Positions 35,062 through 43,651 of a stretch of DNA of 63,503 bases are shown here, piece after piece. The notes under the pieces were generated by a model that was not told the origin of the DNA, made no database searches, and was given only the letters and a program-made list of their open reading frames with translations. A program made the translations under genes and the position numbers. Position 1 is the first letter of the stretch; each line of letters opens with the position of its first letter. Source of the stretch: JAYYZW01 sp036339995 (GTDB lineage Bacteria > Pseudomonadota > Gammaproteobacteria > Ga0077536); assembly GCA_036339995.1 (NCBI GenBank), contig JAYYZW010000115.1:1-63503 (forward strand), in the 5' to 3' direction.

Positions 35062-35823
35062 ATGACTTTGAAGCTCTCAACAGTTTTTCTACTGGCAAAC
35101 ACCGTTTTTCTGGCCGGTTGCGATCAGCAGGCTGCATTCGACCGACTCGTGCCGCAGGACGAAGCCGCCTATGCTGAGCGCTATCTGTCGCGACTTGTGG
35201 AAGGCGACATCGAACAGGTAGAAGCCGGCTTGAACCCGCAGATCGTTTCGCCGGCGATTAGTGCCGAGCTCGCGACACTCTCGGAGAGTTTTCCCAAGAG
35301 CCGGCCGACGAGCGTCAAACTCGTCGGATCGCATACTGAGACCCTGGCGGGAACATGGCGGGCACAATTCACCTTCGAGTACGAATACCCGGGGCAGTGG
35401 TTGCTCGCGGGTGTCGCCATGCACCGCGAAGGTCCAGAACTCTTCGTCGACGGTATCAATGTCGAACATGCTGCCGATTCCGTAGCGAACACGCATCGTT
35501 TCACCCTGGATAGAAAGGCACCCGTGCATTACACGATCTTGGTCGCGGTCGCTGCGGTCTTCGTTTTCGTCGTCCATTCGTTGATTCAATGCATGCGTGC
35601 ACCTATCCACCGGTTCAAATGGTTGTGGATGATCTTCATTCTTTTAGGTGTCGGGACAGTGAATCTGAACTGGACGACCGGCGCGTGGGAGTTCATGCCG
35701 GTACAAGTACTTCTGTTTGGCATCGGCGTCCAGAAATTGCTGTATTCACCCGTGATCATCCTGGTTGCGGTGCCGGTAGGGGCGATCGCTTTTCGGCTAC
35801 GGCGGCTCGTGTCCCTGAGCTGA
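35062..35823 (+). CDS. Predicted lipoprotein with C-terminal transmembrane helices
   Basis: 253 residues. The start MTLKLSTVFLLANTVFLAGC has a lipobox (LAGC, Cys20). A soluble periplasmic domain (about 21-155) is followed by three hydrophobic helices (HYTILVAVAAVFVFVVHSL, WLWMIFILLGVGTVNL and YSPVIILVAVPVGAIAF). A lipidated protein with membrane spans near the C-terminus is unusual; no family is recognised beyond this. The region overlaps other frames, but composition is clearly protein-like. Confidence 0.7.
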   Translation: MTLKLSTVFLLANTVFLAGCDQQAAFDRLVPQDEAAYAERYLSRLVEGDIEQVEAGLNPQIVSPAISAELATLSESFPKSRPTSVKLVGSHTETLAGTWRAQFTFEYEYPGQWLLAGVAMHREGPELFVDGINVEHAADSVANTHRFTLDRKAPVHYTILVAVAAVFVFVVHSLIQCMRAPIHRFKWLWMIFILLGVGTVNLNWTTGAWEFMPVQVLLFGIGVQKLLYSPVIILVAVPVGAIAFRLRRLVSLS

Positions 35824-35846
35824 CAGGCGATTCAAAGCAGGCGATC

Positions 35847-36590
35847 GTGAGCGACAAATTCGAGGAACTCGACTACCAGCAAACGCACTTGGGCGCGTTG
35901 ATCCTGCGTCGCAGGCGCGAACCGATCGCAGGGGGGCAGGAGGTATTCGAAGTCAAGCTCGACGATGCTTTTCTGATGTCGAGTCTGTTCACCACCGGTG
36001 AGATTGCACTCGCGGACCTCGCCCTCGGCAGGCTCGAAACCAAGGGAATCGACGTTGTGGTGGCGGGGCTCGGTCTCGGTTTCACCGCCGATGCGGTGCT
36101 CAAACACGACGCCGTCGATTCACTTATCGTCATCGAGGCGCTCGAAGCGGTCATCGCATGGCACCGCGTGGGCCTGGTGCCGCTCGGCCACGAATTGAGC
36201 TCGGACGCCCGCTGCCGGTTGATCCAGGGTGACTTCTTCGCGATGGCCCATCCGGCCTCGGACGGGTTTGACCCGCTTGAAGCCGAGCGGCAGTTCGACG
36301 CCGTGCTCGTCGATATCGACCATTCACCAAGCCACGTTCTAGACGATCGAAACAAAGCGTTTTACACCCGCGCAGGTCTTCGGGGCCTTGAGCGGCGCCT
36401 GCGCCCGGGCGGGGTGTTCGCGATGTGGTCTAACGATCCGCCCGACGTCGACTTCGAGCACGTACTCAGCGACGTATTTTCCACTTCCGGCACCGAGGTC
36501 ATCAGTTTTCAGAACCCGTATTCGAACGCTTTATCGTCGTGCTCGATCTATATTGCTGCGACGGGCGAAAAAATCGACGCGAAGCGTTGA
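35847..36590 (+). CDS. Spermidine-synthase-like methyltransferase-fold protein
   Basis: 247 residues from a GTG start (VSDKFEELDYQQTHLGAL). The Rossmann-like fold shows VVVAGLGLGFTADAVLK (motif I, SAM-type loop), SLIVIEALEAVIAWH (motif II), FDAVLVDIDHSP and GGVFAMWSNDPP. It belongs to the spermidine-synthase/SAM-methyltransferase-like superfamily; whether it makes polyamines is not known, and the usual speE active-site tyrosine/aspartate pattern is not obvious. It lies 23 bases after the lipoprotein. Confidence 0.75.
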   Translation: MSDKFEELDYQQTHLGALILRRRREPIAGGQEVFEVKLDDAFLMSSLFTTGEIALADLALGRLETKGIDVVVAGLGLGFTADAVLKHDAVDSLIVIEALEAVIAWHRVGLVPLGHELSSDARCRLIQGDFFAMAHPASDGFDPLEAERQFDAVLVDIDHSPSHVLDDRNKAFYTRAGLRGLERRLRPGGVFAMWSNDPPDVDFEHVLSDVFSTSGTEVISFQNPYSNALSSCSIYIAATGEKIDAKR

Positions 36591-36622
36591 TCTTCCGCAG
36601 CCTCAATCATTTAATTTGTTGA

Positions 36623-37183
36623 ATGAAAATCATCGAGATCAAGCTCCGCGGTCCAATGGCGCTGCTGGAGGAGGACGCTGAGCGCGCCTTTTTGTTCGCA
36701 CAGGAAGACGCCTGGCGGCCGGGAATCTATCTCTGGTCGTTTCTGTACAACCAGGCCGATCGGATCAACGCAGTCGGCGTCGCGAATGATGGCGTCGCCC
36801 CTGCCCATGCGGTGCAGGTGGCGTCGTTCCTGCGCGGCGAGCATGTATTGCATGCGGCCAGAGACCGTGCCGAAGGGCGTCTGCGGCGCGTCTACGAACC
36901 GGGAGAAGGACCTGCGGCCCTCACGGCCAATGCCGTGGATCTTCGCGCGGAGCTGAACGGGCTGCGTATATTCTTCGCGCCGGTTGATGAAGGCGCGGCC
37001 GTGCAAGCACGCATTGCAGCCGCGCTCACGCGGCACTACCAACGGCTGGGCGGCAAGGCGATGGAGTGGTTCCAGCCCGGCCGAGCGGGAGAAGCACCGG
37101 CGGGCGAGTCCGGCGAGGCCATGATGGTCCGGTTTTATCGACCAGTTCTGATGGTCAACATGCCGGACGAACTGATGATCTAG
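36623..37183 (+). CDS. Hypothetical protein whose stop codon lies in a repeat element
   Basis: 186 residues, unrecognised. It starts MKIIEIKLRGPMALLEEDAE and contains RPGIYLWSFLYNQADRINAVGVA, faintly like the GIY-(Y/V)-I/V-G pattern, but I do not claim nuclease activity. The last codons read MPDELMI, followed by TAG at 37181-37183, which is part of the CTAG end of the family 1 element. The original C-terminus may therefore have been different. Confidence 0.6.
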   Translation: MKIIEIKLRGPMALLEEDAERAFLFAQEDAWRPGIYLWSFLYNQADRINAVGVANDGVAPAHAVQVASFLRGEHVLHAARDRAEGRLRRVYEPGEGPAALTANAVDLRAELNGLRIFFAPVDEGAAVQARIAAALTRHYQRLGGKAMEWFQPGRAGEAPAGESGEAMMVRFYRPVLMVNMPDELMI

Positions 37184-37341
37184 TGTGCCGTCCCGTGAAA
37201 AAATTGCGTAAGTCGCGCTGGATTTTTCGTTTCTGACAAGGCGCGAGGACGCCGCGTAGCGGGCTCTCCGCAAGGACAAGTGCGGCTGGGGACGAAAAAG
37301 ACCAGCTAGTTATGAAAGTTTTTCGCGGGACGGCGAACTAG
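37180..37341. repeat. 162-bp palindromic element, family 1, copy 3 (convergent junction)
   Basis: It begins CTAGTGTGCCGTCCCG and ends CGGGACGGCGAACTAG, in the opposite orientation to the other copies. It fills the whole gap between two convergent genes, and each terminal CTAG supplies the TAG stop of one of them. Its folded form could serve as a bidirectional terminator. Confidence 0.85.
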
Positions 37342-39392
37342 ACAGCTTTTTGAATCTCGACGTGGGCGTCGAAGGCGTCGCTGCCGATGTTGCTGCGCGC
37401 TTTTCCATCGGGCGTCAACGCGTTGGCGGAGGCACCGTTGGCCGTCGTTGCGGGCCACCAGTTGAACGGGAGGTAGGCCACGCCGCGGGCCGTAACATTC
37501 GAAACGCTGGCCCGAACATGCACCTCGCCGTAGCGGTTGAACACGCGCACCATATCGCCACTGACGATGCCCCGCGAACTCGCGTCGGCCGGATTGATCT
37601 CGACTTCGGGTTGATGCCTGATCGTGCCCCGGTGCCGAAGATTGACGTATTCGGAGTTCAGGAAGTGGCTTATTTTCGCCGTTACGAGGTGCAGGGGCGC
37701 GTCGTGACCATTGCCGTGGTCGTGCGCAGCCAGGGGCTCGTAAGTCGGCAACGGATCACGTCCGGCTTCGGCGAGGGTCTCGGAATAAAACTCGCATTTA
37801 CCGCTCGGCGTCGCGAACCGGCCCTCTGTCAGTGGCCGGTAGTCGCCCATATTGAGCGCCGCCCAGCCGTCTCGCTCCAGGCGTTCATAAGTAATGCCTT
37901 CGAGATACGGGCTGCCGGTATCGAGCATGCGTCGAATGCGTTCTTCGTCGCTGATGTGCAGGCATTCTTCCGTAAAGCCCATACGTACGGACAGGCGCCG
38001 GAACAGCTCGGTGTTCGGTATCGACTCACCAAGGGGCTCGATCGCGGGCGGATTCAGCGCGACGTAGGTCGTGCCCCAGGACGGCATGAGTTCGAGGTGC
38101 TCGAATTGTGTCGTCGCCGGCAGGACGATATCGGCGTACCGCGCAGTATCGGTCAGGAAGTGCTCGTGCACGACGGTGAACAAGTCGTCTCTTTTAAGGC
38201 CCTTAATCGTCAGGTTCTGGTTGGGCGCGGTGACGACCGGATTGGAGTTGTACACCATCAGCCAGTCGATGGGGGGATCCATTGCGGGGTCGGTCAGCGC
38301 GAAGCCGAGTTGTGAGAGAGATATCTCGCGTTCGCGCGGAGGAAGTTCCGCCGACGCCATCATCACCGTGTGATCCACGGCCTCGAAGAATGCACAAAGT
38401 GTGAACGTGCACAGGCCGCCGCCGCGTTCTCGCCACCCGCCGATCAGCGCCGGCAGGCAGGCCATGGCGCGCACGCTCGTGTCGCCGTTCGAATAACGTT
38501 CCATGCCGACCACCGAGCGGATCACCGACGGCCGCGTCGTGGCGTACTCATGAGCGAGTTGTTCGATGTCTTCGACGGCGACACCGGTTATCTCGGCCGC
38601 GCGCTCCGGTGGATATTCCGCTATTCGTTCACACAATTTATCGAAGCCCAAGGTGTGCTGTTCCACGAATTCCTTATCGTGTAAATCATCGCGGACGATG
38701 ATGTGCATCATCGCGAGCGCGAGCGCCGCATCGGTCCCGGGCTTGGGCTGCACGTGCCAGTCCGAATGCGCTGCGGTCGGGGTCTTAATGGGGTCGACGA
38801 CGACGATCTTAGCGCCGGCGCGGCGCGCCGTCTTCATGGGGCCACTCCACATGTGGACATTGGTGGCGACGGTATTCGCGCCCCAGATCAAAATGAAACG
38901 GCTGTGCTCGAGATCTTCCGGTTGCATGGGATCCATCGGACCGATGACCGAGGCGGCGGCATCGAAAGCGGTCGCACCGCAGATGTCTCCGAGGATCTCG
39001 GTTGCGCCCAAGCGTTGAAAGAACTGTTCACCCGCGTAGCGTTGCAGCATGCCGATGGTGCCCGCGAAGTTGTAGGGCATGGCCGCGAGCGGTCCGTGTT
39101 TGGCTACCGTCTCCTGCAGGCGCAACACAATTTCATCCAGTGCTTCGTCCCAGCTGATGCGCTCGAACTGCCCATCGCCCTTGGGGCCCGTGCGGCGCAG
39201 GGGGTGGAGGACGCGGTCCTTGCTGTAGACCCGATCGGGGTAGCGTTTGAGTTTCGAGCAGAGCGCGCCCTGGGTGAAGGGGTGATCCGGATCCCCCTCG
39301 AACTTGATCGCGCGGCCGTCGTCGTCGACGGTTACCAGCCAGGCGCAGGTGTCGGGGCAGTCGTGAGGGCAGGCGCCGTGTACCGTCTTCAT
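37338..39392 (-). CDS. Molybdopterin oxidoreductase (DMSO-reductase superfamily), stand-alone
   Basis: 684 residues. The N-terminal [4Fe-4S] ligands are Cys8, Cys12, Cys16 in CPHDCPDTC and a fourth in GALCSK. The domains follow the formate dehydrogenase/assimilatory type: GDICGATAFDAAASV, FILIWGANTVATNVHM, VVVDPIKTPTA, YNSNPVVTAPNQ, ADIVLPATTQFEH, and the C-terminal molybdopterin dinucleotide-binding domain (HLVTAKISHFLNSEYVN, VRVFNRYGEVH). There is no Tat signal, so it is cytoplasmic. No iron-sulfur or membrane-anchor subunit is adjacent, and the substrate is unknown. Its stop TAG comes from the adjacent repeat element. Confidence 0.9.
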   Translation of the reverse strand: MKTVHGACPHDCPDTCAWLVTVDDDGRAIKFEGDPDHPFTQGALCSKLKRYPDRVYSKDRVLHPLRRTGPKGDGQFERISWDEALDEIVLRLQETVAKHGPLAAMPYNFAGTIGMLQRYAGEQFFQRLGATEILGDICGATAFDAAASVIGPMDPMQPEDLEHSRFILIWGANTVATNVHMWSGPMKTARRAGAKIVVVDPIKTPTAAHSDWHVQPKPGTDAALALAMMHIIVRDDLHDKEFVEQHTLGFDKLCERIAEYPPERAAEITGVAVEDIEQLAHEYATTRPSVIRSVVGMERYSNGDTSVRAMACLPALIGGWRERGGGLCTFTLCAFFEAVDHTVMMASAELPPREREISLSQLGFALTDPAMDPPIDWLMVYNSNPVVTAPNQNLTIKGLKRDDLFTVVHEHFLTDTARYADIVLPATTQFEHLELMPSWGTTYVALNPPAIEPLGESIPNTELFRRLSVRMGFTEECLHISDEERIRRMLDTGSPYLEGITYERLERDGWAALNMGDYRPLTEGRFATPSGKCEFYSETLAEAGRDPLPTYEPLAAHDHGNGHDAPLHLVTAKISHFLNSEYVNLRHRGTIRHQPEVEINPADASSRGIVSGDMVRVFNRYGEVHVRASVSNVTARGVAYLPFNWWPATTANGASANALTPDGKARSNIGSDAFDAHVEIQKAV

Positions 39393-39816
39393 CGGGGTAG
39401 TGCTACTAAGTGGCCTTGATGACCCTAACTATAGTAGGACATTACGCCGTAGTCATGTCGATGTCGTCGCGGGAATGCGGGAGCGACACGGTGAGCATCG
39501 TTGCAGTGGTCGCCGGAGGCGGTGTGACGGCACCGTTGGGCTGCACCGGTTTCAACCTCGTGGCTTGCGGGTGCGGCGGATCCTCAGCGCGCAATATGCG
39601 CTGGCCCTGGCCGCCTCGCTCAGGCGGTGGTTTGGCGCCGGATGAAGAGAATGCCGCCGACGCCGGCACGGACTCTCCGTGCCCGCCCGGCAATGGTTCG
39701 ATCGGACCTGATGATTGCATCAATGCCGTTTCGACGCGAGTCTATCGCAAAGAAGCGAAAAAATGATGCTAGTTTCGACCGAGAATCCCCCATATTTGTG
39801 TTAATCGTTCACAGTG

Positions 39817-39828
39817 TGAAACGTTTCA
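39817..39828. promoter_or_regulatory. LacI/GalR-type operator palindrome TGAAACGTTTCA
   Basis: A perfect 12-base palindrome with the central ACGT of LacI-family operators, in the 700-base gap before the aldose sugar dehydrogenase. It lies near GTTAATCGTTCACAG and GAAAGCGCTA, further operator-like words. The cognate regulator is not in the window. Confidence 0.35.
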
Positions 39829-39944
39829 TTGAAAGCGCTACCGCCGCGCTCTAGCGCTGGATCGGTGAATTTCTTGCCCAGCTTGTTATTGCCCATGCCC
39901 TTCGCGATAGTAGCCGAACATCAGTATTGAGGAGGAAGCGTGAA

Positions 39945-40070
39945 ATGACGGGAACCACGTTGCATCGGCGTTTGAGAATCCATCTGCTAACACACCGCGA
40001 GGTCCGGCGTTCGAGTCATAGGCAATTGTCATTCGATTCGCCTTGGCAAGCATCGTCCCGCATTTGGTGA
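39945..40070 (+). CDS. Possible 41-residue leader-like peptide
   Basis: The frame is preceded by a strong ribosome binding site (GAGGAGGAAGCGTGAA before ATG). The product (MTGTTLHRRLRIHLLTHREV and so on, ending ASSRIW) is Arg/His-rich and matches no family I know. It could be a regulatory leader or merely a chance frame; it ends 38 bases before the dehydrogenase start. Confidence 0.2.
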   Translation: MTGTTLHRRLRIHLLTHREVRRSSHRQLSFDSPWQASSRIW

Positions 40071-40107
40071 CGATAGGAGTGGATAAGTTCGTTCTGCGGT
40101 CGCGGGG

Positions 40108-41241
40108 ATGGAGCGCATGACCTCGGCAGTCTCTCGTATCGCAGCCGGAGCCATGATTTGTGTCTGCACAATCGCAAACGCCGCGGCTGTCGAATCGAGC
40201 GAAAAGCACACCTTCGAGGTAAACGTCATCGTCGAGGGACTGAATCATCCCTGGGGACTTGCCTTTCTACCCGATGGCCGCCTGCTCGTCACGGAACGCG
40301 CCGGGCGCCTGCGCGTGGCTGAAGACGGACGCCTTGCATCCGCTCCGGTTACGGGCCTTCCAGACGTAGCACAGCAGGGTCAGGGCGGCCTGATGGATGT
40401 GCTGCTGCATCCCGATTTCGCGCAGAACCGCATCGTCTTTTTGTCTTTCACGGCGCGCGGTGACGGTGGCTATGGTACCGAGCTTGCCCGCGCGCGTTTC
40501 CTTGACGATCACCTCGAAGACGTCGAGATCATTTTTCGCGCTTTGCCTAAATCGCGTGGCGGGCAGCACTTTGGTTCGCGCCTGGCGATGCTGGCCGACG
40601 GCACCTTGTTGATCACGCTTGGCGATCGCGGGCATCGTCCGAACGGACAGAATCTTGGTTCACATCCGGGCTCCATCATCCGGATCAATGAGGACGGTAC
40701 GGTGCCGGCGGACAACCCGTTCGTGTCCTTGGACGGCGTGCGCCCCGAGATCTACACCTTCGGCAATCGCAACGTGCAGGGCCTCGCGCTCGATCGCGCG
40801 AGCGGCCGAGTGTGGGCGCATGAACACGGGCCACAGGGCGGTGACGAGGTCAATCGCGTCAGAGCGGGCGCGAATTACGGATGGGCGGAGACCACCTACG
40901 GGCGCAACTACGGTTCCGGCACGCGTATCGGTACGGGCGAACGCCGCAACGGCGTGGCCGAGCCCGCACATCAATGGACGCCGTCGATCGCGCCTTCCGG
41001 CCTCGCGTTTTACGACGGTGACAAGTTTCCCGAATGGCGCGGCAATCTCTTCGCGGGCTCGCTCAAGTTCCGCATGCTGAGCCGGCTCGAGATCGAGAAC
41101 GGCGTGGTCGTCGAGAAGGAACGCCTGCTGGCGAATAAGCTCGGCCGCATCCGCGACGTGCGACAGGGTCCGGACGGCTATCTCTACCTGTTGACCGATG
41201 AGCTGAACGGCGTGATCGCGCGCTTGGAGCCGGTTGAATGA
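40108..41241 (+). CDS. PQQ-dependent aldose sugar dehydrogenase, YliI/Asd type
   Basis: 377 residues with an N-terminal signal peptide (cleavage near ANAAAVES). A six-bladed beta-propeller follows: LNHPWGLAFLPDGRLLVTER, QQGQGGLMDVLLHPDF, HFGSRLAMLADGTLLITLGDRG, FGNRNVQGLALD, HGPQGGDEVNRV. The conserved His in HFGSR and the R-D-G-like loops are those of soluble aldose sugar dehydrogenases, which oxidise the C1 of sugars in the periplasm using pyrroloquinoline quinone. No pqq genes are nearby. The start may also be at 40117. Confidence 0.9.
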   Translation: MERMTSAVSRIAAGAMICVCTIANAAAVESSEKHTFEVNVIVEGLNHPWGLAFLPDGRLLVTERAGRLRVAEDGRLASAPVTGLPDVAQQGQGGLMDVLLHPDFAQNRIVFLSFTARGDGGYGTELARARFLDDHLEDVEIIFRALPKSRGGQHFGSRLAMLADGTLLITLGDRGHRPNGQNLGSHPGSIIRINEDGTVPADNPFVSLDGVRPEIYTFGNRNVQGLALDRASGRVWAHEHGPQGGDEVNRVRAGANYGWAETTYGRNYGSGTRIGTGERRNGVAEPAHQWTPSIAPSGLAFYDGDKFPEWRGNLFAGSLKFRMLSRLEIENGVVVEKERLLANKLGRIRDVRQGPDGYLYLLTDELNGVIARLEPVE

Positions 41242-41330
41242 ACGATGTCCGGGAGCCTGCGCGTGATCCAGACCCATGATTCTAATACCATGCCGCGTGT
41301 CGCCCGACACATCGTCAAAAGGACAACAAC

Positions 41331-42509
41331 ATGACCGACGCAGTTATCGTTTCGACCGCCCGGACCCCGCTTTGTAAGAGTTGGCGCGGTTCTTTCAACA
41401 TGACCCACGGCGCCACCCTGGGCGGGCATGTCACCCGCGCGGCACTCGATCGCGCCGGCCTCGAACCGGACGAAGTGGAAGACGTGATCATGGGTTGCGC
41501 CAATCCCGAGGGCGCCACCGGGCACAACATCGCGCGTCAAATCGCGCTCCGCGCGGAACTTCCCGTCACCGTTTGCGGAATGACGGTCAATCGGTTTTGC
41601 TCTTCGGGACTGCAAACCGTCGCACTCGCGTCGCAGCGCGTCATAGCCGGCGAAGGCGATATCTTTATCGCCGGCGGCGTCGAGTCGATCTCCTGCGTGC
41701 AGAACGAAATGAACCAGCACATGGCGCACGAGGATTGGCTGGTCGAACACAAGCCGGAAATCTACTGGTCGATGCTGCAGACGGCCGAGGAGGTATCGAA
41801 GCGTTACGATATCAATCGCGAAGCGCAGGATCACTTCGGTGTGCAAAGTCAGCAGCGCGCGACCGCCGCGCGCGCAGAGGGTAAGTTCGACGACGAAATC
41901 GTGCCCATGACGACCACGATGAAGATCGTCGATAAGGATACCGGCGCCGAATCGACGAAAGAAGTCACGGTATCCCAGGACGAGGGGATCAGGCCCGATA
42001 CGACCTTCGAAGGCGTGTCGCAGATCAGGCCCGCGCTCGAAGGCGGCGTCATCGCGGCGGGCAACGCCAGCCAGTTTTCCGACGGCGCCTCGGCTCAGGT
42101 CGTCATGAGCGACAAGGTCGCGGAAAAAAAGGGCCTCGAACCCTTGGGTATCTTCCGCGGTTTCGCGGTCGCAGGTTGCGAGCCGGACGAAATGGGGATT
42201 GGACCGGTGTTCGCGATCCCCAAGCTTCTGGAGCGCGCTGGTAAAACGATCGACGATATCGATCTGTGGGAACTCAATGAAGCCTTCGCGGTTCAGGTCA
42301 TCTACTGCCGCGACAAGCTCGGGATCTCGAACGACAGACTCAACGTCAACGGCGGCGCGATCGCCGTCGGCCATCCCTACGGTCTCACCGGTAGTCGGCT
42401 CATCGGCCACGCGCTGATCGAGGGCAAGCGGCGGGGCGCGAAGAACGTCGTCGTGACCATGTGCATCGGCGGCGGCATGGGCGCGGCCGGCCTGTTCGAG
42501 GTTTGCTGA
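41331..42509 (+). CDS. Acetyl-CoA acetyltransferase (thiolase II)
   Basis: 392 residues. The nucleophile is Cys90 in MTVNRFCSSGLQTVALASQR; the second site is GGAIAVGHPYGLTGSRL (catalytic His) and MCIGGGMGAAGLFE (second Cys). Thiolases cleave or form beta-ketoacyl-CoA; the sequence does not show chain-length preference. The next gene is a short-chain dehydrogenase on the same strand, consistent with fatty-acid or polyhydroxyalkanoate-like metabolism. Confidence 0.93.
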   Translation: MTDAVIVSTARTPLCKSWRGSFNMTHGATLGGHVTRAALDRAGLEPDEVEDVIMGCANPEGATGHNIARQIALRAELPVTVCGMTVNRFCSSGLQTVALASQRVIAGEGDIFIAGGVESISCVQNEMNQHMAHEDWLVEHKPEIYWSMLQTAEEVSKRYDINREAQDHFGVQSQQRATAARAEGKFDDEIVPMTTTMKIVDKDTGAESTKEVTVSQDEGIRPDTTFEGVSQIRPALEGGVIAAGNASQFSDGASAQVVMSDKVAEKKGLEPLGIFRGFAVAGCEPDEMGIGPVFAIPKLLERAGKTIDDIDLWELNEAFAVQVIYCRDKLGISNDRLNVNGGAIAVGHPYGLTGSRLIGHALIEGKRRGAKNVVVTMCIGGGMGAAGLFEVC

Positions 42510-42527
42510 GCGGTCGGAGTAGGTAAA

Positions 42528-43250
42528 TTGAATGTTGCAGTCGTCATGGGCGTGGGGCCTGACCAGGGCATGGGTGCACAATTGTGCAGGCGATTTGCGT
42601 CCTTCGGCCTGCACGTTTTTGTCGCGGGTCGCACGCAGGCCAAGCTCGACGCCGTCGCTGAGAACATTCGCGCGGACGGCGGCGAGGCGACACCGGTCGC
42701 GGCTGATGCCACGGATGAAGCAGCGGTGGTGACGCTCTTCGAGCACGCTGCCGCGCAGGGGCGTATTGAATGCGCAATTTACAACGCCGGAAATAATACG
42801 CCCGGGCCGATCGAGGGCATGAGTGCCGAGTTTTTCGAACAAAGCTGGCGCATCTGTTGTTTCGGCGGATTTCTGTTCGGGCGCGAAGCGATCAAACATA
42901 TGAAGCCGGCGGGCGGCGGCACGATCCTATTTACGGGCGCGAGCGCGTCGCTGCGGGGTCGCCCGAACTTCGGCGCGTTCAATTCGTCAAAAGCGGCGCT
43001 GCGTACCCTGGCACAAGCAATGGCCAAGGAGTATGGGGCCGACCATATTCATGTCGGCCATGTCGTTATCGACGGCGCGATCAGCGGCGAAAAAATCCGC
43101 AACAGGTTTCCGGAATATGCAGAGAAACTCGGCGAAGCGGGTCTCGTTGACATCGGTGCGATCGTCGACGCCTACGAGTACCTTTACAGGCAACCAACAG
43201 GCGGCTGGAGCTTCGAAGTCGACGTGAGGACCGCCATCGAATCGTGGTAA
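42528..43250 (+). CDS. Short-chain dehydrogenase/reductase family, catalytic Tyr replaced by Phe
   Basis: 240 residues from a TTG start with an upstream GGAG. The NAD(P)-binding loop is MGVGPDQGMGAQL and YNAGNNTPG is the NNAG-like motif. The catalytic Tyr-x3-Lys is Phe-x3-Lys (GAFNSSK, Phe151 and Lys155), with Ser139 present, so normal SDR chemistry may be weak or altered; such Phe variants occur in some SDR subfamilies. It follows the thiolase by 18 bases and probably shares its transcript. Confidence 0.85.
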   Translation: MNVAVVMGVGPDQGMGAQLCRRFASFGLHVFVAGRTQAKLDAVAENIRADGGEATPVAADATDEAAVVTLFEHAAAQGRIECAIYNAGNNTPGPIEGMSAEFFEQSWRICCFGGFLFGREAIKHMKPAGGGTILFTGASASLRGRPNFGAFNSSKAALRTLAQAMAKEYGADHIHVGHVVIDGAISGEKIRNRFPEYAEKLGEAGLVDIGAIVDAYEYLYRQPTGGWSFEVDVRTAIESW

Positions 43251-43288
43251 TCTGCTGAGACCCAGCGGGGATCACCCGGAGGTTTGTA

Positions 43289-43477
43289 ATGAGTCTCACG
43301 CGATGGGTTTTGACGATCGGCACGGTCTTTTTGCTCACGGCGTGCTCGGGGGAAGCGCCTGAAGAGAACGTGTTCAAGGCGCAGACCGACGCCATCGGCA
43401 AGGCCGAGGACGTCAACAAGCTGATTGAGGATGCGGCCGCAAAGCAGCGTGCCGAGATCGACGCACAGAGCCGCTAA
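43289..43477 (+). CDS. Small lipoprotein, 62 residues
   Basis: MSLTRWVLTIGTVFLLTAC carries a lipobox (LTAC, Cys19), followed by a short acidic/helical region (VFKAQTDAIGKAEDVNKLIE). A good ribosome binding site (GGAGGTTTGTA) precedes the ATG. The family is not recognised; the helical, alanine-rich composition is like small envelope lipoproteins. Confidence 0.7.
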   Translation: MSLTRWVLTIGTVFLLTACSGEAPEENVFKAQTDAIGKAEDVNKLIEDAAAKQRAEIDAQSR

Positions 43478-43651
43478 TTCGAAGTTCCAGACGACGGGAC
43501 GCTATGCTGATTGCAGCGGAACACGTGTTCACCCGTATGCGGACTCCTGCACCCAACCTACCCGCTTGCGAGTGAATCGGAACGGTCTTAGCCGGGATCA
43601 CCTGTGCAGCGTGCAACTGATTAAAAGCGTATAGCAACGAGGAGAAATACC

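Larger units (their letters stand above)
39393..40107. other. Intergenic region upstream of the aldose dehydrogenase
   Basis: About 700 bases without a convincing gene. A frame of 118 codons (39410-39766) is Cys/Gly-rich in its middle and composition is not persuasive; its antisense partner is equally poor. The stretch holds a LacI-type palindrome (39817-39828) and a short frame with a strong ribosome binding site (39945-40070), listed separately. Confidence 0.45.

Noticed and set aside
39410..39766. 118-codon frame as a real gene
   Set aside because: Composition is erratic (Cys/Gly/Pro clusters), there is no ribosome binding site, and the antisense frame is just as open.
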